Assembly: GCF_025447595.1 (NCBI RefSeq)
Contig: NZ_JAOEJU010000001.1
Location: 744,001-808,000 of the forward strand
Length of the DNA: 64,000 nucleotides
Direction of reading: 5' to 3'
From: Pseudomonas koreensis
GTDB lineage: Bacteria; Pseudomonadota; Gammaproteobacteria; Pseudomonadales; Pseudomonadaceae
Shown: in pieces, positions 45,916 through 57,180 of the stretch
Position numbering within the stretch: the stretch's first letter is position 1
How the letters are laid out: each line of letters opens with the position of its first letter
The notes under the pieces: model-generated
Database searches by the model: none
Told to the model about the DNA's origin: nothing
What the model saw: the letters and a program-made list of their open reading frames with translations, nothing else
Position numbers and translations under genes: made by a program

Positions 45916-46755
45916 TCAGTAAGCCTTGCCAGTCTTGTAGAAGTTCTCGAAGCAGAAGTTGGTTGCTTCGATGTAGCCTTCAGCACCACCGCAGTCGAAA
46001 CGCTTGCCCTTGAACTTGTAGGCCATCACGCAGCCGTTCTGGGCTTGTTTCATCAGGGCGTCGGTGATCTGGATTTCACCGCCTTTGCCTGGCTCGGTCT
46101 GTTCGATCAGGTCGAAGATGTCCGGGGTCAGGATGTAGCGGCCGATGATCGCCAGGTTCGACGGTGCGTCTTCCGGCTTTGGCTTCTCGACCATGCTGTG
46201 TACGCGGTAGATGTCGTCGCGGATCATTTCGCCAGCGATCACGCCGTACTTGCTGGTTTCCTGCGGATCGACTTCCTGAATGGCAATGATCGAGCAGCGG
46301 AACTGCTTGTACAGTTTGACCATCTGGGTCAGTACGCCGTCGCCTTCAAGGTTGACGCACAGGTCGTCCGCCAGCACCACGGCGAACGGTTCGTCACCGA
46401 TCAATGGGCGGCCGGTCAGGATCGCGTGACCCAGGCCTTTCATCTCGGTCTGACGGGTGTAGGAGAACGAGCACTCGTCCAGCAGCTTGCGGATACCGAC
46501 CAGGTATTTTTCCTTGTCGGTGCCTTTGATCTGGTTTTCCAGCTCATAGCTGATGTCGAAGTGGTCTTCCAGGGCGCGCTTGCCACGACCGGTCACGATG
46601 GAGATTTCGTTCAGGCCAGCATCCAGAGCTTCTTCGACGCCGTACTGGATCAGTGGCTTGTTTACCACCGGCAGCATTTCTTTGGGCATGGCCTTAGTCG
46701 CTGGGAGGAAGCGAGTACCGTAACCGGCTGCTGGGAACAAGCATTTCTTGATCAT
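45916..46755 (-). CDS. galU: UTP--glucose-1-phosphate uridylyltransferase
   Basis: Nucleotidyltransferase of 279 residues that makes UDP-glucose for exopolysaccharide, LPS and osmolyte synthesis. Nucleotide-binding signature CLFPAAGYGTRFLPATKAMP (about 6-25), MLPVVNKPLIQYGVEEAL, and VLADDLCVN with the metal-binding Asp. Length and start are those of the family. The gap 46756-47002 upstream holds its promoter region; I see no gene or strong structure there. Confidence 0.97.
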   Translation of the reverse strand: MIKKCLFPAAGYGTRFLPATKAMPKEMLPVVNKPLIQYGVEEALDAGLNEISIVTGRGKRALEDHFDISYELENQIKGTDKEKYLVGIRKLLDECSFSYTRQTEMKGLGHAILTGRPLIGDEPFAVVLADDLCVNLEGDGVLTQMVKLYKQFRCSIIAIQEVDPQETSKYGVIAGEMIRDDIYRVHSMVEKPKPEDAPSNLAIIGRYILTPDIFDLIEQTEPGKGGEIQITDALMKQAQNGCVMAYKFKGKRFDCGGAEGYIEATNFCFENFYKTGKAY

Positions 46756-47002
46756 ATAAGTCCTTGAAAGGGCTGTGTGTACGAGTTTCGGCGCAGTCTA
46801 ATCAGGCGGCGTGCACCTTACAATGCCCCGCACTGGCTAACCGATGTCAACATAGAGAAATAATCTGGCGGATAGTTCAATCCGCACACAGAGGCTGCGC
46901 AATCAGCGTAGCCCAAAGATCTCGGAACACCTCATCGACCTGCGCCCGTTCGGCCATTTACCGTTATCATGGCGCCTTTGAACCAGCCAACGAGGCCGTT
47001 AG

Positions 47003-47191
47003 ATGTCCGCAGCAAAAATCATCAATGGGTACACCGTCGCCAAGGGGAAAGATGGCCAGTGGCATATCACCGCCGCCAACGGCGAAGATGTGTCCGGTCC
47101 GCTGCCCACTGAAGCGATGGCGATTGAAGTGGCCGCGGTGCTTGATTACACGCCTCCTGCGCCGAAGCGTCGCGGCAAGGATCAAGACTGA
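47003..47191 (+). CDS. Small hypothetical protein (62 residues)
   Basis: Encodes a soluble protein with ITAANGEDVSGPLP and a basic tail PKRRGKDQD; no signal peptide. I do not know its function. A real gene is supported by the ATG context (GAGGCCGTTAG) and the terminator 19 bp downstream. Confidence 0.65.
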   Translation: MSAAKIINGYTVAKGKDGQWHITAANGEDVSGPLPTEAMAIEVAAVLDYTPPAPKRRGKDQD

Positions 47192-47210
47192 TCGGCAACG
47201 ACGAATCCCG

Positions 47211-47237
47211 GCCCTGCCTTCGCGCAGGGCTTTTTTT
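47211..47237 (+). terminator. Intrinsic terminator
   Basis: Stem GCCCTGC / GCAGGGC followed by seven Ts. Confidence 0.88.
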
Positions 47238-47331
47238 GGGCTGCACACAAAGAAGTGGCCAATCGCTATAACCTTTTCATGCCGGCGCTGTCATAGCGTC
47301 TAGCCCCCTCCTCCTCGAAGACGACATTGCC

Positions 47332-47628
47332 ATGATCAACCGCCCCTTCATCAGCTTCCTGCCCCTGATTGCGCTTGCGGCCCTGGCCGGCTGCGCCACC
47401 TCGCAGACCACGTACCTGAACAACGGCGAACAAGGGTTGAGCATCGACTGCTCCGGCGAGGCCAACTCCTGGGCCAGCTGTTATGAAAAGGCTGACGCGT
47501 CCTGTGCCGGAACCGGTTATCGCATCGTCGGGACCGACGGCACACCGGCGCCCAAGGAAGACGACAAGACGCTGGGCGTCGATGTCGGCAACTACAAAAA
47601 CCGTAGCGTTGTGGTGGTGTGCAAATAG
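47332..47628 (+). CDS. Small lipoprotein
   Basis: Encodes 98 residues with a lipoprotein signal (lipobox LAGC, about Cys21) and four further Cys in DCSGEANSWASCYEKADASC and VVVVCK, probably forming disulfides in the periplasm. Family not named with certainty; similar small lipoproteins are common in Pseudomonas. Confidence 0.75.
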   Translation: MINRPFISFLPLIALAALAGCATSQTTYLNNGEQGLSIDCSGEANSWASCYEKADASCAGTGYRIVGTDGTPAPKEDDKTLGVDVGNYKNRSVVVVCK

Positions 47629-47630
47629 CC

Positions 47631-47861
47631 TTACATGTGAATTTCGGCGAATTTGATGCCAAGTCCGCGCACGACCTCGATCAGGTCGTCGAGCCGGTTG
47701 AAAGATTCGACTTCGTCGTTATCGTCGACCAGGAAGTAACTGCGACCGGCGCTTTTCTTGAAAAACACGATCCACTCTCCCGGATTCGCCGGGTTCTGGA
47801 TCACATGGGTCGCCGCAATGAGCCCTTCCTTGTGTCGCTCCCGCACCTGCTCTCTCTTCAT
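47631..47861 (-). CDS. Small hypothetical protein (76 residues)
   Basis: Soluble protein with VIQNPANPGEWIVFFKKSAG and FLVDDNDEVESFNRLDDLIE, suggestive of a compact alpha/beta fold. Function unknown. The stop lies 3 bp from the convergent lipoprotein stop. GGTGA precedes the ATG at 47861. Confidence 0.65.
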   Translation of the reverse strand: MKREQVRERHKEGLIAATHVIQNPANPGEWIVFFKKSAGRSYFLVDDNDEVESFNRLDDLIEVVRGLGIKFAEIHM

Positions 47862-47881
47862 TCACCTCTCCAGAAATGACA

Positions 47882-47910
47882 ATGCCGTCACAGCAACACT
47901 GTGACGGCAT
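47882..47910 (-). terminator. Stem-loop terminator
   Basis: Perfect 12-bp inverted repeat ATGCCGTCACAG / CTGTGACGGCAT with a 5-nt loop. It follows the lipoprotein gene ending at 47934, with a short T-rich tail on the - strand. Confidence 0.75.
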
Positions 47911-47933
47911 CAATGCTGACGGCTGACAGTCTA

Positions 47934-48290
47934 TCAGCCGGAAATACAGGCCGTGGCGGCTTTGCGCACATCCCAAGGACGCAGCGGCACATTGGACATC
48001 CGCTCATGCAGCTTGATGCTGCTGCCACCGGAGCGATCCTCGATGTCAAACACCGCGGCAGGGCCCGAGCCCAGCTTGCCCGGAACGATGACCCGGACTT
48101 CGTCCTTGCCCCGCTCCACCTGCAAGGCGCCACGGCTGTCGGCCAGCTTTTCGCCCAGGCACTCTGCATACTCATGGGGTTTCTTGCCGGAAATGACGTT
48201 CATGGTCGGCAGCGTTTCATTGATTTCCGAAACGCTTGCGCAACCACCCATTGCCAATGCCAACGGCAGAATCACCACACCCCACTTCAT
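47934..48290 (-). CDS. Small lipoprotein
   Basis: Encodes 118 residues from the ATG at 48290 (MKWGVVILPLALAMGGCASV), with lipobox MGGC (Cys17). The mature part has KPHEYAECLGEKLADSRGAL and SVNEIN-like start, a pattern seen in many Pseudomonas lipoproteins of unknown role. AGGTTTTGT lies before the ATG. Longer in-frame starts upstream lack a signal peptide. Confidence 0.75.
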   Translation of the reverse strand: MKWGVVILPLALAMGGCASVSEINETLPTMNVISGKKPHEYAECLGEKLADSRGALQVERGKDEVRVIVPGKLGSGPAAVFDIEDRSGGSSIKLHERMSNVPLRPWDVRKAATACISG

Positions 48291-48501
48291 ACAAAACCTC
48301 CAATAAAGACCCTCCGACAGCACGAATGCCGTTTTTCTCCGAGGCTCACTGCATTTAACCCACATCGAATCGTGAATATCTGTTTTTAATTGTCAAAGCG
48401 GTGCCCGACGGCCGGATAATAACCTGTCCGGGCTGATAAACTGCGCCAATCGACAATGCTATCGTTTTGATTTTGTAGAAAAAGCCCTTCTGGAGGCGCC
48501 C

Positions 48502-48804
48502 ATGAAATTCATTCACCAGCGCGAGCACCTCAACGAAGACGACATCGTCGTCATTCAATGCTCGCAAACCTGCAACATCCGCTTGATGAACGACGCCAAC
48601 TTCCGCAGCTTCAAGAATGGCGGCCGTCACACCTATCACGGCGGTGCTTTCGACACGTTCCCGGCCCGTATCACCGCGCCGAGCACCGGTTTCTGGAACA
48701 TCACCATCGACACCGTCAACCGCCGCGCGATCAGCGTGACCCGCAAGCCGACCCTGACGCATTCGATCAAGATCATTCGCCGCTCGAGCTCCAAGCTCAG
48801 CTGA
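48502..48804 (+). CDS. DUF1883 family protein
   Basis: Encodes 100 residues, a compact beta protein matching DUF1883 (MKFIHQREHLNEDDIVVIQC, GGAFDTFPARITAPSTGFWN, RAISVTRKP). The domain occurs alone or fused to TIR domains, but its role is unknown. GGAGGCGCCC precedes the ATG. A small gene follows 34 bp later. Confidence 0.82.
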   Translation: MKFIHQREHLNEDDIVVIQCSQTCNIRLMNDANFRSFKNGGRHTYHGGAFDTFPARITAPSTGFWNITIDTVNRRAISVTRKPTLTHSIKIIRRSSSKLS

Positions 48805-48838
48805 GCGGTTCCACCAACGCAGACAGGTAAGCATCAAC

Positions 48839-49009
48839 GTGGCCCAAACGACCAAATACGTGATCAAGTACAAACTCAACGGTGAACGCCGCTTCGAGTT
48901 CGCCCAACTGGAAAACGGCACGCCGGAAGAAGCCAAGGCCGCACTGGATGCCCTGCACGGCCAGAGCGACGATGTAATCAGCGACATCAGCGTCAGCAAG
49001 GCTCTGTAA
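48839..49009 (+). CDS. Small hypothetical protein (56 residues, GTG start)
   Basis: The reading frame GTGGCCCAAACG... to TAA at 49007 encodes VAQTTKYVIKYKLNGERRFE, then a helical second half EAKAALDALHGQSDD. It has AGGTAAG 8-13 nt before the GTG and the codon use of neighbouring core genes, so it is probably real. It is co-oriented with the DUF1883 gene. Function unknown. Confidence 0.6.
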   Translation: MAQTTKYVIKYKLNGERRFEFAQLENGTPEEAKAALDALHGQSDDVISDISVSKAL

Positions 49010-49025
49010 GACCGGGCGACAATTC

Positions 49026-49054
49026 GACCGCAAGCGGCGGAGTGTTCCGGCCGG
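49026..49054 (+). promoter_or_regulatory. Candidate Ada operator upstream of 2OG oxygenase-alkB
   Basis: GACCGCAAG-CGG-CGGAGTGTTCCGGCCGG. The same 29-bp element (27 matches) recurs at 50495-50523 before ada. Both end 46-47 bp before a start codon. The GCAA part recalls the Ada box of E. coli, but the rest does not. Shared control of DNA alkylation repair genes is inferred; a dispersed Pseudomonas repeat is the alternative. Confidence 0.5.
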
Positions 49055-49099
49055 GTGGACGGCCCAGACTGATACCTGAATGCAAACCAAGGAATCAGC

Positions 49100-49813
49100 A
49101 TGTCACCCTCACCCGCCTCCTCGCTCGACGCGCTCGACTGGATCGCCCTCGAGCAGCAACTGGATCAGGACGGTGCTGCCATCATCCGCACGCTGCTGCG
49201 CCCGGACACCTGCGATCGGCTGAGTGCGCTTTACCCGCACAGCGAACCGTTCCGGTCCCAGGTGATCATGGCCCGCCATGGTTTCGGGCGCGGGGAATAC
49301 AAATACCTGCGCTATCCGCTTCCGCCCCTGGTGGAACGCCTGCGAAGTGCGCTCTATCCACGACTCGTGCCGCTGGCCAACCGCTGGCATGAACGAATGG
49401 GTCTGCCAGAACGCTTTCCAGAGCAGCACCGCGAATTTCTCGAGCGCTGCCACGCCGCCGGTCAACTGCGACCTACCCCGCTCTTGCTGCAATATGGCCC
49501 GCAGGACTACAACTGTCTGCATCAGGATCTGTACGGTGAGCATGTGTTTCCACTGCAAGTGGCGATTCTTCTGTCAGAACCTGGCGAAGACTTCACCGGC
49601 GGTGAGTTCGTCATGACCGAACAACGTCCGAGAATGCAGTCCCGTCCGCTGGTGATGGACCTGAGAAAAGGCGATGCGCTGATCTTTGCGGTCAACCAGC
49701 GCCCGGTCAAAGGCTTGCGCGGCGACTATCGGGTGACCATGCGCCACGGCGTCAGCCGACTGCACAGCGGAAAACGGCATACTCTGGGCATCATCTTCCA
49801 CGACGCGACCTGA
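49100..49813 (+). CDS. 2OG-Fe(II) oxygenase, prolyl-hydroxylase-like
   Basis: Cytoplasmic dioxygenase of 237 residues. The double-stranded beta-helix core has the His-x-Asp in NCLHQDLYGEH (about 139-149), the distal His in MRHGVSRLHSG and the Arg for 2-oxoglutarate in KRHTLGIIFHD. It stands 5 bp upstream of alkB, so the two form an operon. Its target is unknown; co-transcription with alkB suggests a part in the alkylation response, for which the sequence gives no direct proof. AAGGAATC precedes the ATG. Confidence 0.85.
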   Translation: MSPSPASSLDALDWIALEQQLDQDGAAIIRTLLRPDTCDRLSALYPHSEPFRSQVIMARHGFGRGEYKYLRYPLPPLVERLRSALYPRLVPLANRWHERMGLPERFPEQHREFLERCHAAGQLRPTPLLLQYGPQDYNCLHQDLYGEHVFPLQVAILLSEPGEDFTGGEFVMTEQRPRMQSRPLVMDLRKGDALIFAVNQRPVKGLRGDYRVTMRHGVSRLHSGKRHTLGIIFHDAT

Positions 49814-49818
49814 CGATC

Positions 49819-50481
49819 ATGCAAACCACCTTCGATCTGTTCGCCGACACAGGATCCGAGCAGCCCCGGCGCGCCGAACAGATCGGCGAACAATCCTGGG
49901 TGCTGCGCGGCTTTGCTCTGCCGCAAATCGAGCAGTTGTTGCCGGCCCTGGAATCGATCATCGCCTGCGCCCCTTTGCGCCACATGATGACACCCGGGGG
50001 TTTCAGCATGTCGGTGGCCACCAGCAGTTGCGGCGCACTGGGCTGGATCACCGATCGAAGCGGCTACCGCTATTCATCCGAAGATCCCGTGAGCCATCAA
50101 CCCTGGCCGGCCATGCCCGAGGTTTTTCGCGAGCTGGCTCAGACGGCAGCGAAACGCGCCGGATTTGCCGACTTCGTACCGGATTCTTGCCTGATCAATC
50201 GCTATGTCCCTGGCGCAAAGATGTCGCTGCATCAGGACAAAGACGAAAATGCCTATGAAGCCCCGATCGTTTCTCTGTCATTGGGCTTGCCGGCAACGTT
50301 CCTGTTCGGCGGTTTCGCACGCGGCGACAGGAGCCAGAAAATCTCGTTGCTGCACGGCGACATGGTGATCTGGGGCGGCGTCGACCGGCTGCGCTATCAC
50401 GGTATCCTGCCGATCAAGCCTGGCCGGCATCCGCGCCTGGGTGAACAGCGTTTCAACCTGACGTTTCGCACCGCTGGATAA
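49819..50481 (+). CDS. alkB: DNA oxidative demethylase AlkB
   Basis: Fe(II)/2OG enzyme of 220 residues that removes 1-methyladenine and 3-methylcytosine from DNA by oxidation. Marks are the nucleotide-lid region MTPGGFSMSVATSSCGALGW, NRYVPGAKMSLHQDKDE with the His-x-Asp iron ligands, the third ligand in RLRYHGILPI and the 2OG Arg in RFNLTFR at the C-terminus. The alkB operon is followed directly by ada. Confidence 0.97.
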   Translation: MQTTFDLFADTGSEQPRRAEQIGEQSWVLRGFALPQIEQLLPALESIIACAPLRHMMTPGGFSMSVATSSCGALGWITDRSGYRYSSEDPVSHQPWPAMPEVFRELAQTAAKRAGFADFVPDSCLINRYVPGAKMSLHQDKDENAYEAPIVSLSLGLPATFLFGGFARGDRSQKISLLHGDMVIWGGVDRLRYHGILPIKPGRHPRLGEQRFNLTFRTAG

Positions 50482-50494
50482 TCCTGCAAAGTTT

Positions 50495-50523
50495 GACCGC
50501 AAGGGTCGGAGTGTTCCGGCCGG
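50495..50523 (+). promoter_or_regulatory. Candidate Ada operator upstream of ada
   Basis: GACCGCAAG-GGT-CGGAGTGTTCCGGCCGG, matching the element at 49026-49054 in 27 of 29 bases and lying at the same distance (47 bp) from the start codon. Confidence 0.5.
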
Positions 50524-50569
50524 TGGCACTGGTTAACCTGAAATTCAACAGGTCAACGGACTCTCCATC

Positions 50570-51633
<1,064 letters not shown>

Positions 51634-51637
<4 letters not shown>

Positions 51638-52092
51638 CGCAGGCCGATGTAAATCGCCACCGATTCGGGACCGGTATAGGCCTCGAAGTCGGTGGCGAAT
51701 CGACGCTCGATCTGCGGATTGACTTCAAAGTGCTGCCAGATCCGGCCCCAGGTCTCGATGACCGCTCCCGGCAACGGGCCGCGCCCTTCGAACACCAGAT
51801 AGTTGCCGCTTTCGATCCGGATCGTTTCGAAGTCTGCTGACGGTTCGGCCACCGCCACCCCGGCGGTGACATCGAACGCCCCGGAGGCATCCGACTCGTA
51901 AGCCGAATACACGCCATACACGGACGACTCGGTCAGTTTGCCGGGAATCGCCTCGGCCAGCCCCTTGGCAAAAAACTGTCCCCACATCGGACCGATCTGC
52001 GCGGTTTCAGGGTTGTGTTCGGCTGCGTTGGTGGTGCGTACGCGCAGGCCGGAAACCGTGAATGACTCGACGTGTTGCTGTTGTAAGTCCAT
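51634..52092 (-). CDS. GyrI-like / effector-binding domain protein
   Basis: Cytoplasmic protein of 152 residues of the SHS2/GyrI-like small-molecule-binding fold (also seen at the C-terminus of AraC/Rob proteins). Marks are SFTVSGLRVRTTN, MWGQFF and YVFxY-like GVYSAYESDASG, then YLVFEGRGPLP and EVNPQIERRFATDFEAY. Possible roles are drug or metabolite binding. The ATG at 52092 is chosen from the domain start; longer upstream frames are unsupported. It converges with ada. Confidence 0.8.
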
Positions 52093-52153
52093 CGAAAACG
52101 CCACTCCATTAGCTCGAAGTGCGGCCCGGACGGGCCGCGATGGCGCTAATGTG

Positions 52154-53137
52154 TCAGCGATTGACGTCGACCACAACCCGCCCGCGTAACTGACCGGCGA
52201 GCAACTTCGGGGCCGCCTCGAGGGCTTCGTGGAGGCCGATTTCATGGCTGATCAGCGGCAAAAGCGCGAAATCCAGATCCTTCGCCAGACGATCCCAGGC
52301 CTCGATACGGCGAGCCTTGGGCTGGGTCACGCTGTTGATCCCGGCCAGCGTCACGCCACGCAAAATGAACGGCGCCACGGATGCCGGGAAATCCATGCCC
52401 TGAGCCAAACCGCACGCAGCCACGGTGCCTTCGGCCCGGGTGCTGGCGCAGGCATTGGCGAGCGTGTGGCTGCCGACCGAATCGATGACGCCCGCCCAGC
52501 GCTCTTTGGCCAGCGGCTTGCCGGGTTCGGACAGGGTGGCGCGATCAATGATTTCGCTGGCACCCAGTTGTTTCAGATATTCGTGCTCCGACACCCGACC
52601 GGTCGAAGCGACCACGCGGTAGCCCAGCTTGCTCAACAACGCGATGGCAAAACTGCCGACGCCGCCGTTGGCACCCGTTACCAGCACTTCGCCCTGTTGC
52701 GATGTCACGCCGTTGCGCTCCAGCGCCATGATGCACAGCATGGCCGTATAACCCGCCGTGCCAATGGCCATGGCTTGCGCAGCGGTGAATGCCTTGGGCA
52801 GCGGAATGAGCCAGTCACCGTTCAATCGCGCTTTTTGCGCCAGACCGCCCCAGTGGTTTTCACCGACACCCCAGCCGTTGAGCAGCACCGGGTCGCCGAC
52901 CTTGTAATCCGGGTGCGAGCTGACTTCGACGGTGCCTGCCAGATCTATCCCCGGCACCATCGGGAACTTGCGCACCACCGGGCTGCTGCCGGTGATCGCC
53001 AGGCCGTCCTTGAAGTTCAGCGTGCTATACGCGACGCGAACCGTCACATCGCCCTCCGGCAGCTGCTCGTCGCTGATCTCCTGCAGGTTGGCGCGATAAC
53101 CGCTGTCGTCTTTGTCGATCAAAATGCCTTTGAACAT
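52154..53137 (-). CDS. acuI: MDR-family NADPH oxidoreductase, AcuI/YhdH type
   Basis: Zinc-free quinone-oxidoreductase-like enzyme of 327 residues. The start MFKGILIDKDDSGY, NGWGVGENHWGGLAQKARL and the NADPH motif VLVTGANGGVGSFAIALL (about 150-167) match AcuI/YhdH, which reduces acryloyl-CoA to propionyl-CoA and detoxifies acrylate. It is a single gene, divergent from a nitronate monooxygenase-like gene. Confidence 0.9.
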   Translation of the reverse strand: MFKGILIDKDDSGYRANLQEISDEQLPEGDVTVRVAYSTLNFKDGLAITGSSPVVRKFPMVPGIDLAGTVEVSSHPDYKVGDPVLLNGWGVGENHWGGLAQKARLNGDWLIPLPKAFTAAQAMAIGTAGYTAMLCIMALERNGVTSQQGEVLVTGANGGVGSFAIALLSKLGYRVVASTGRVSEHEYLKQLGASEIIDRATLSEPGKPLAKERWAGVIDSVGSHTLANACASTRAEGTVAACGLAQGMDFPASVAPFILRGVTLAGINSVTQPKARRIEAWDRLAKDLDFALLPLISHEIGLHEALEAAPKLLAGQLRGRVVVDVNR

Positions 53138-53351
53138 GACTGCCTCTCACGGGTGGAATTCAGGATGTCGAGGGATTGGAATAGCACACTGCAACATTTT
53201 GCCCCACTCGACCTTTAGCCAATCGGGCCCGAACCCCCAGCCAGCGCCGGCTGTTCAAGCTACAAATCTGTGCTGGTCATGGGGTTGGCTTTGCGTTAAA
53301 AAACCGGCTGCTACCGTCCCTGCCCTGTTTTGTCGTCGGAGAAGCTATTCC

Positions 53352-54413
53352 ATGAGCCAATGGCCTGATACCCGCATTCTTGACCTGTTCGGCATCGAAC
53401 TGCCGATCATCCAGGGCCCCATGGCCGGTGCCACCAACTCATCCATGGTCATCGCAACTTGCAACGCCGGCGGCCTCGGTTCCATGCCGGCCGCGATGCT
53501 GACCATCGAACAACTGCGCGAAGAACTGAAGACCATTCGCCAGGGCACGAACAAGCCGTTCAACGTCAACTTCTTCTGCCATCAACCGCCGGCCGCCGAT
53601 GAGCAAAAGGCCCGCGACTGGAAGAATCTGCTGGAGCCCTACTATCGCGAACTGGGTGTGGATTTCGATGCACCGACGCCGGTGTCCAACCGCGCGCCCT
53701 TCGATGCGACCGCCTGCGAAGTACTGGAAGAATTTCGCCCTGAAGTGGTGAGTTTCCACTTCGGCCTGCCGGAAAAATCCTTGCTGGATCGGGTCAAGGC
53801 CACCGGCGCGAAAATCATCTCATCGGCAACTACCGTCGACGAAGCGATCTGGCTTGAGCAGAACGGTTGCGACGCGATCATCGCCATGGGTTACGAGGCC
53901 GGCGGCCATCGCGGGATGTTTCTCAGCGATGACTTGAGCAGCCAGGTCGGTACGTTTGCGCTGGTGCCGCAAGTGGTCGACGCCGTGAGTGTGCCGGTGA
54001 TTGCAGCCGGTGCGATTGCCGATGCGCGCGGCGTGGCAGCAGCGTTCCTGCTCGGTGCTTCAGCGGTTCAGGTCGGGACGGCGTATCTGTTTACTCCGGA
54101 AGCGAAAGTCAGTGCCTCTCACCACAAAGCTTTGCGCACGGCCAAGGAAAGCGAGACGGCGGTGACCAATCTGTTTACCGGACGCCCGGCGCGCGGGATT
54201 CTCAATCGAGTGATGCGCGAGCTGGGCCCGATGTCGGACAAGGCCCCCGCCTTTCCGCTGGCTGGTGGTGCCCTGATGCCGTTGCGCGCGAAGGGTGAAG
54301 CGGACTTCAGCAACCTCTGGGCCGGCCAGGCTTTCACGCTTGGCAAAGACCTCGGCACTGCCGAATTGACCCGGCAACTGGCTGAGGGCGCGCTGGCAAA
54401 ACTGACGCGGTGA
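53352..54413 (+). CDS. Nitronate monooxygenase (NPD family)
   Basis: FMN-dependent TIM-barrel protein of 353 residues. Marks are IIQGPMAGATNSSMVIATCN (about 20-39), NVNFFCHQPP, and FMN-phosphate-binding GYEAGGHRGMF plus VIAAGAIADARGVAAAFLLG and ASAVQVGTAYL. It belongs to the 2-nitropropane dioxygenase family that oxidises propionate 3-nitronate. The ATG at 53352 is chosen by family start; an upstream in-frame extension to 53112 overlaps the neighbouring gene. Confidence 0.9.
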   Translation: MSQWPDTRILDLFGIELPIIQGPMAGATNSSMVIATCNAGGLGSMPAAMLTIEQLREELKTIRQGTNKPFNVNFFCHQPPAADEQKARDWKNLLEPYYRELGVDFDAPTPVSNRAPFDATACEVLEEFRPEVVSFHFGLPEKSLLDRVKATGAKIISSATTVDEAIWLEQNGCDAIIAMGYEAGGHRGMFLSDDLSSQVGTFALVPQVVDAVSVPVIAAGAIADARGVAAAFLLGASAVQVGTAYLFTPEAKVSASHHKALRTAKESETAVTNLFTGRPARGILNRVMRELGPMSDKAPAFPLAGGALMPLRAKGEADFSNLWAGQAFTLGKDLGTAELTRQLAEGALAKLTR

Positions 54414-54422
54414 TATACCTGA

Positions 54423-55343
<921 letters not shown>

Positions 55344-56024
55344 ATGTCGCTGACGAGTGCCGATTTCGCGGCGATCTGGCTGACCCTGAAACTGGCGTCC
55401 CTGACCACTGCGATCCTGCTGGTCGTCGGCACTCCGATTGCCCTGTGGTTGTCGCGCAGCCGTTCCTGGCTGCGCGGCCCTATCGGCGCGATTGTCGCAC
55501 TACCGTTGGTGCTGCCACCGACGGTCATCGGTTTCTATCTGCTGCTGGCGCTTGGCCCCAATGGCTTCATTGGTCATTTCACCCAATGGCTGGGGCTTGG
55601 CACCTTGACGTTCAGCTTCACCGGCCTCGTGATCGGCTCGGTGCTCTACTCAATGCCCTTCGTGGTGCAGCCGTTGCAAAACGCCTTCTCCGCGATTGGC
55701 ACTCGCCCACTGGAAGTGGCCGCGACCTTGCGTGCCAATTCCTGGGATACCTTTTTCAGCGTGATTCTTCCCCTGGCCCGCCCCGGTTTTATCACTGCGG
55801 CAATCCTCGGCTTCGCCCACACCGTCGGCGAATTCGGCGTGGTGCTCATGATCGGCGGGAATATTCCCGACAAGACCCGGGTGGTTTCCGTACAAATCTA
55901 CGACCACGTCGAAGCCATGGAGTACGCGCAGGCGCACTGGCTGGCCGGGGCGATGCTGGTGTTTTCGTTTCTGGTGTTGCTGGCGCTGTATTCCAGCCGC
56001 AAGACTCGCGCGGGCTGGAGTTGA
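55344..56024 (+). CDS. modB: Molybdate ABC transporter permease ModB
   Basis: Inner-membrane permease of 226 residues with about five helices and the coupling motif [23 protein letters not shown]. Its ATG follows the modA TAA directly (TAAATG), so translation is coupled. It forms the channel through which ModC drives molybdate. Confidence 0.96.
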   Translation: MSLTSADFAAIWLTLKLASLTTAILLVVGTPIALWLSRSRSWLRGPIGAIVALPLVLPPTVIGFYLLLALGPNGFIGHFTQWLGLGTLTFSFTGLVIGSVLYSMPFVVQPLQNAFSAIGTRPLEVAATLRANSWDTFFSVILPLARPGFITAAILGFAHTVGEFGVVLMIGGNIPDKTRVVSVQIYDHVEAMEYAQAHWLAGAMLVFSFLVLLALYSSRKTRAGWS

Positions 56025-56027
56025 TCG

Positions 56028-57107
56028 ATGATCGATGCACGTCTGAAACTGGCCTGGTCGGGCTTCAGCCTCGATGTTGACCTGCAGATGCCCAGTCGCG
56101 GCGTGACGGCGCTGTTCGGTCAGTCCGGCTCGGGCAAGACCACGTGCCTGCGCTGTATTGCCGGGCTCGAACGCGCGCCGCAAGCCTTTATCCGCATCAA
56201 TGACGAGGTCTGGCAGGACAGCGAAAAAGGCATTTTCGTGCCGCCGCACAAACGCGCGCTCGGCTATGTCTTTCAGGAAGCCAGCCTGTTTCCGCACCTG
56301 TCGGTGCTGGCCAATCTGCAATTCGGCCTCAAGCGCATTGCCAAGGCGCAGCGTCGGGTCGACATGACCCAGGCCACAGAACTGCTAGGGATCGGCCACT
56401 TGCTCGATCGTCACCCGCAGCACTTGTCCGGCGGTGAGCGTCAGCGCGTCGGCATCGCTCGCGCGCTGCTGACCAGCCCCCGACTGCTGCTGATGGACGA
56501 ACCTTTGGCGGCCCTCGACAGTCAGCGCAAAAGCGAAATCCTGCCCTACCTGCAACGCCTGCACGATGAACTGGAAATCCCGGTACTGTATGTCAGCCAC
56601 GCGCAGGACGAAGTGGCCAGACTCGCCGATCACCTCGTGCTGCTCAGCGATGGCAAAGCGCTGGCCAGCGGCCCGATTGGCGAAACCCTGGCCCGGCTCG
56701 ACCTGCCCCTGGCCATGGACAACGACGCGGGCGTAATCATCGAAGGCCAGGTCAGCAGCTACGATGCCGACTATCAATTGCTCACCCTGCAATTGCCGAA
56801 CTCACCACTGAGCATTCGCGTAACCCACGCGCCGATGACGACGGGCCAGAGACTGCGTTGCAAGGTTCACGCGCGCGACATCAGCCTGACCCTGCAAAAC
56901 AGCGAGCTCAGCAGCATCCTCAATCGCCTGCCGGTCACGGTCGTCAGCGAGCAACCGGCCGATAACGCCGCGCACGTGCTGATTCGCCTCGATGCCGGCG
57001 GAACGCCGCTGTTGGCGCGTATCACTCGCTATTCGCGGGATCAGCTTGGCGTGCACGCCGGCCAGTCATTGTGGGCCCAGATCAAGGCTGTCGCGGTACT
57101 GGCGTAA
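56028..57107 (+). CDS. modC: Molybdate ABC transporter ATPase ModC
   Basis: ATPase of 359 residues. Walker [12 protein letters not shown] (about 31-41), signature [15 protein letters not shown] (about 130), Walker [13 protein letters not shown], and H-loop YVSHAQDE. The C-terminal TOBE/Mop domain (about 290-358) binds molybdate. It starts 3 bp after modB. Confidence 0.96.
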   Translation: MIDARLKLAWSGFSLDVDLQMPSRGVTALFGQSGSGKTTCLRCIAGLERAPQAFIRINDEVWQDSEKGIFVPPHKRALGYVFQEASLFPHLSVLANLQFGLKRIAKAQRRVDMTQATELLGIGHLLDRHPQHLSGGERQRVGIARALLTSPRLLLMDEPLAALDSQRKSEILPYLQRLHDELEIPVLYVSHAQDEVARLADHLVLLSDGKALASGPIGETLARLDLPLAMDNDAGVIIEGQVSSYDADYQLLTLQLPNSPLSIRVTHAPMTTGQRLRCKVHARDISLTLQNSELSSILNRLPVTVVSEQPADNAAHVLIRLDAGGTPLLARITRYSRDQLGVHAGQSLWAQIKAVAVLA

Positions 57108-57180
57108 ATCCGCGGGCACGACCTTCATGACGTGCGGTCAATGGCTTTAACAGCCTGATTTGTCGCGAAGGAAGTCCGCC

